From contig NZ_FQVC01000002.1 of assembly GCF_900128975.1 (NCBI RefSeq), forward strand, positions 1-64,000: a stretch of 64,000 nucleotides of DNA, written 5' to 3'. How positions within the stretch are numbered: position 1 is the stretch's first letter; each line of letters begins with the position of its first letter. This document shows positions 62,968-64,000 of the stretch, one piece after another. Below the pieces are notes generated by a model that saw nothing but the letters and a program-made list of their open reading frames with translations, ran no database searches and was not told the DNA's origin. Made by a program: the position numbers and the translations under genes. This DNA comes from Devosia limi DSM 17137 (GTDB lineage: Bacteria > Pseudomonadota > Alphaproteobacteria > Rhizobiales > Devosiaceae).

Positions 62968-63624
62968 TTAGCTGCGGCCGCCATCGATCACGGCAAGATG
63001 GGCGTAGCGTCGGGCACTGACGCCATAAACGGTCTCCGGAGTCGAATGGGCGGTGGGGGAGGCGCCGGCGAAGCCCATGTCGCTGCCCACATTGACCGCG
63101 ACGTCGCGCACCATGTCCTCCATCGTCACATCATCGGGCCAGATGAGCCTGAGACCGGTGATGCGCTGCTCCATGATCGGTTGCACGCCGAGCCAGTAGG
63201 GCTCGTCAATCGCGGTCATCGCGCCGAGCAGGCGGGTATGGGTCGAGCCATTATGGCGCAACGGCATCAGGATGGCTTCGAATGTCGTCTTGGTGTGGAT
63301 GGCCGTAGTGCCCTGGAAGGTCACCAGAGCCACTGCATGATCCTCGGTGACGGCGCGGATCAGCGTATCCATGGCGTCGCGGTCGCGCTCGTGCCAAAGG
63401 GTCGAGAAGGAGCGCCCCTTGAGTTCGCGGCAGTAGCTGGTGCAGAGGTGCGAGCCGGCCAGACGGAAGGAGAAGCGTTCGCTCTCGTCCAGTTCAAGAA
63501 TGAACGTATTGGCGAGGGCGTCGCGAATGCGGGTCGGATCGATGTCCTTGCGATCGGGCGCGCTGCGTGAACCGCGAATGCCGTTCCAGTAGTCGTAGAG
63601 CGTTTTGGTGCTCGCTTTTTGCAT
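62968..63624 (-). CDS. PAS_5-family protein
   Basis: This 218-residue protein has 'TKTLYDYWNGIRGSRSAPDRKDIDPTRIRDALANTFILELDE' and 'FSFRLAGSHLCTSYCRELKGRSFSTLW', the pattern of the PAS_5 (PF07310) family common in Hyphomicrobiales and often next to PilZ genes. Its sensory ligand is unknown. The start is ATG at 63624, with GAGG just upstream. The PilZ gene follows on the same strand, 126 bases away. Confidence 0.88.
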   Translation of the reverse strand: MQKASTKTLYDYWNGIRGSRSAPDRKDIDPTRIRDALANTFILELDESERFSFRLAGSHLCTSYCRELKGRSFSTLWHERDRDAMDTLIRAVTEDHAVALVTFQGTTAIHTKTTFEAILMPLRHNGSTHTRLLGAMTAIDEPYWLGVQPIMEQRITGLRLIWPDDVTMEDMVRDVAVNVGSDMGFAGASPTAHSTPETVYGVSARRYAHLAVIDGGRS

Positions 63625-63805
63625 TCGCCTCAACCTGCTAAGAGCGTGCGTGCGATCCTCCCTTGGACCGCTTTCGCCGCGAGTCGGACAATCGCAAATG
63701 GCTGGGGCAAAATCGCCCTTAAAGATTAGTTAAGGTTAACGCGGCTGTCTCAATGTGGAAAAGAAACCGGAGAACCGCTGGGCGCCAGCGACACGGAGCG
63801 AAGTG

Positions 63806-64000
63806 ATGAGTGAACACGCGAACCCCAGTGAAAGCGGGCGTGAGCCGGTATTTCTGCTCCCAGGAGTGATTACGGCGCTTATAGGGCTGATGGTGGCGAT
63901 TCACCTCGCAGCAACCTTTATTCTTAACCAGGATGGGCAGACCCAGCTCATCATCTGGTTTGCCTTTCTGCCGCTCCGAATCGTGGCGGCAGGCCAGGAG
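63806..64000 (+). CDS. Rhomboid-family intramembrane protease, N-terminal fragment (cut by window edge)
   Basis: From ATG at 63806 the plus strand is open to the end of the window (65 codons). It reads 'REPVFLLPGVITALIGLMVAIHLAATFIL' and 'LIIWFAFLPLRIV', like the first membrane segment and loop of rhizobial rhomboid proteins. The catalytic Ser and His would be downstream and are not visible. GGAG lies 7 bases before the ATG. The family call is tentative. Confidence 0.65.
   Translation, partial: MSEHANPSESGREPVFLLPGVITALIGLMVAIHLAATFILNQDGQTQLIIWFAFLPLRIVAAGQE

Overview
The window is a GC-rich chromosomal segment of an alphaproteobacterium. It is most likely from Hyphomicrobiales (Rhizobiales), and a Devosia-like genome fits best. 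This is inferred from gene content: an SbmA/BacA transporter, the DUF1476 F1-ATPase inhibitor beside purC, the purC-purS-purQ-purL run followed by bolA and grxD, DUF3126, a BTLCP transglutaminase-like protease, PAS_5 and PilZ proteins. Dispersed palindromic repeats of the kind common in this order also fit. No ribosomal RNA, phage or CRISPR array was seen. There is one tRNA (Leu-UAA).

Layout. 0-0.5 kb: the first codons of an IS110-family transposase, cut by the window edge, then about 280 bases of non-coding DNA with a perfect 32-bp palindrome. 0.5-5.2 kb: sbmA, ttcA, an inositol-phosphatase-like gene, an ArsR/AHSA1 pair and a stand-alone clpP. 5.2-6.2 kb: a mosaic of repeats with no gene. 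6.2-22.2 kb: two MFS transporters, grxD-HAD-bolA, the minus-strand purine cluster (purL, purQ, purS, purC, purB) with unrelated genes inserted, DUF1476 and rpe. 22.2-23.4 kb: a second repeat mosaic, an inverted and expanded copy of the first. 23.4-30 kb: a methyltransferase, ccdA, a CelD-type acetyltransferase, radC, map, a CinA-like gene, gpt and a chorismate mutase. 30-39 kb, the most accessory-looking part: an autotransporter, an FtsI-like transpeptidase, a secreted hydrolase, a PadR pair, a VOC protein, a methyltransferase and a diguanylate cyclase. 39-47 kb: tRNA-Leu, RidA, two ASCH-like paralogues, RluA, CsbD, a TetR/reductase pair, ogt-CHAD-CYTH, an SDR and a DMT transporter. 47-55.5 kb: a gluconate/pentose-phosphate group (gntK, an idnO-like SDR, gnd), a MHYT-GGDEF-EAL protein, a GNAT and a TCR/Tet-type MFS. 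55.8-64 kb: a flavin monooxygenase with a zinc-finger protein, an alpha/beta hydrolase, cysE, DUF3126, several secreted or membrane proteins, a PilZ protein, a PAS_5 protein and the start of a rhomboid protease.

How genes work together. Five purine genes give several steps from FGAR to AMP precursors, and PurS, PurQ and PurL form one FGAM synthase. BolA and the CGFS glutaredoxin are a known iron-sulfur/redox pair. Gluconokinase, a gluconate-5-dehydrogenase-like SDR and 6-phosphogluconate dehydrogenase make a gluconate route into the pentose phosphate pathway. CHAD and CYTH proteins in one operon point to polyphosphate or triphosphate metabolism. Two cyclic-di-GMP enzymes and a PilZ receptor-like protein indicate second-messenger control of surface behaviour. 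Small regulators (ArsR, PadR, TetR) each have a palindrome at their own promoter that suggests autoregulation.

The least explained structure is the pair of inverted repeat mosaics around the 16-kb purine block. Each contains a nearly invariant core of about 220 bp that can fold but does not appear to encode protein.
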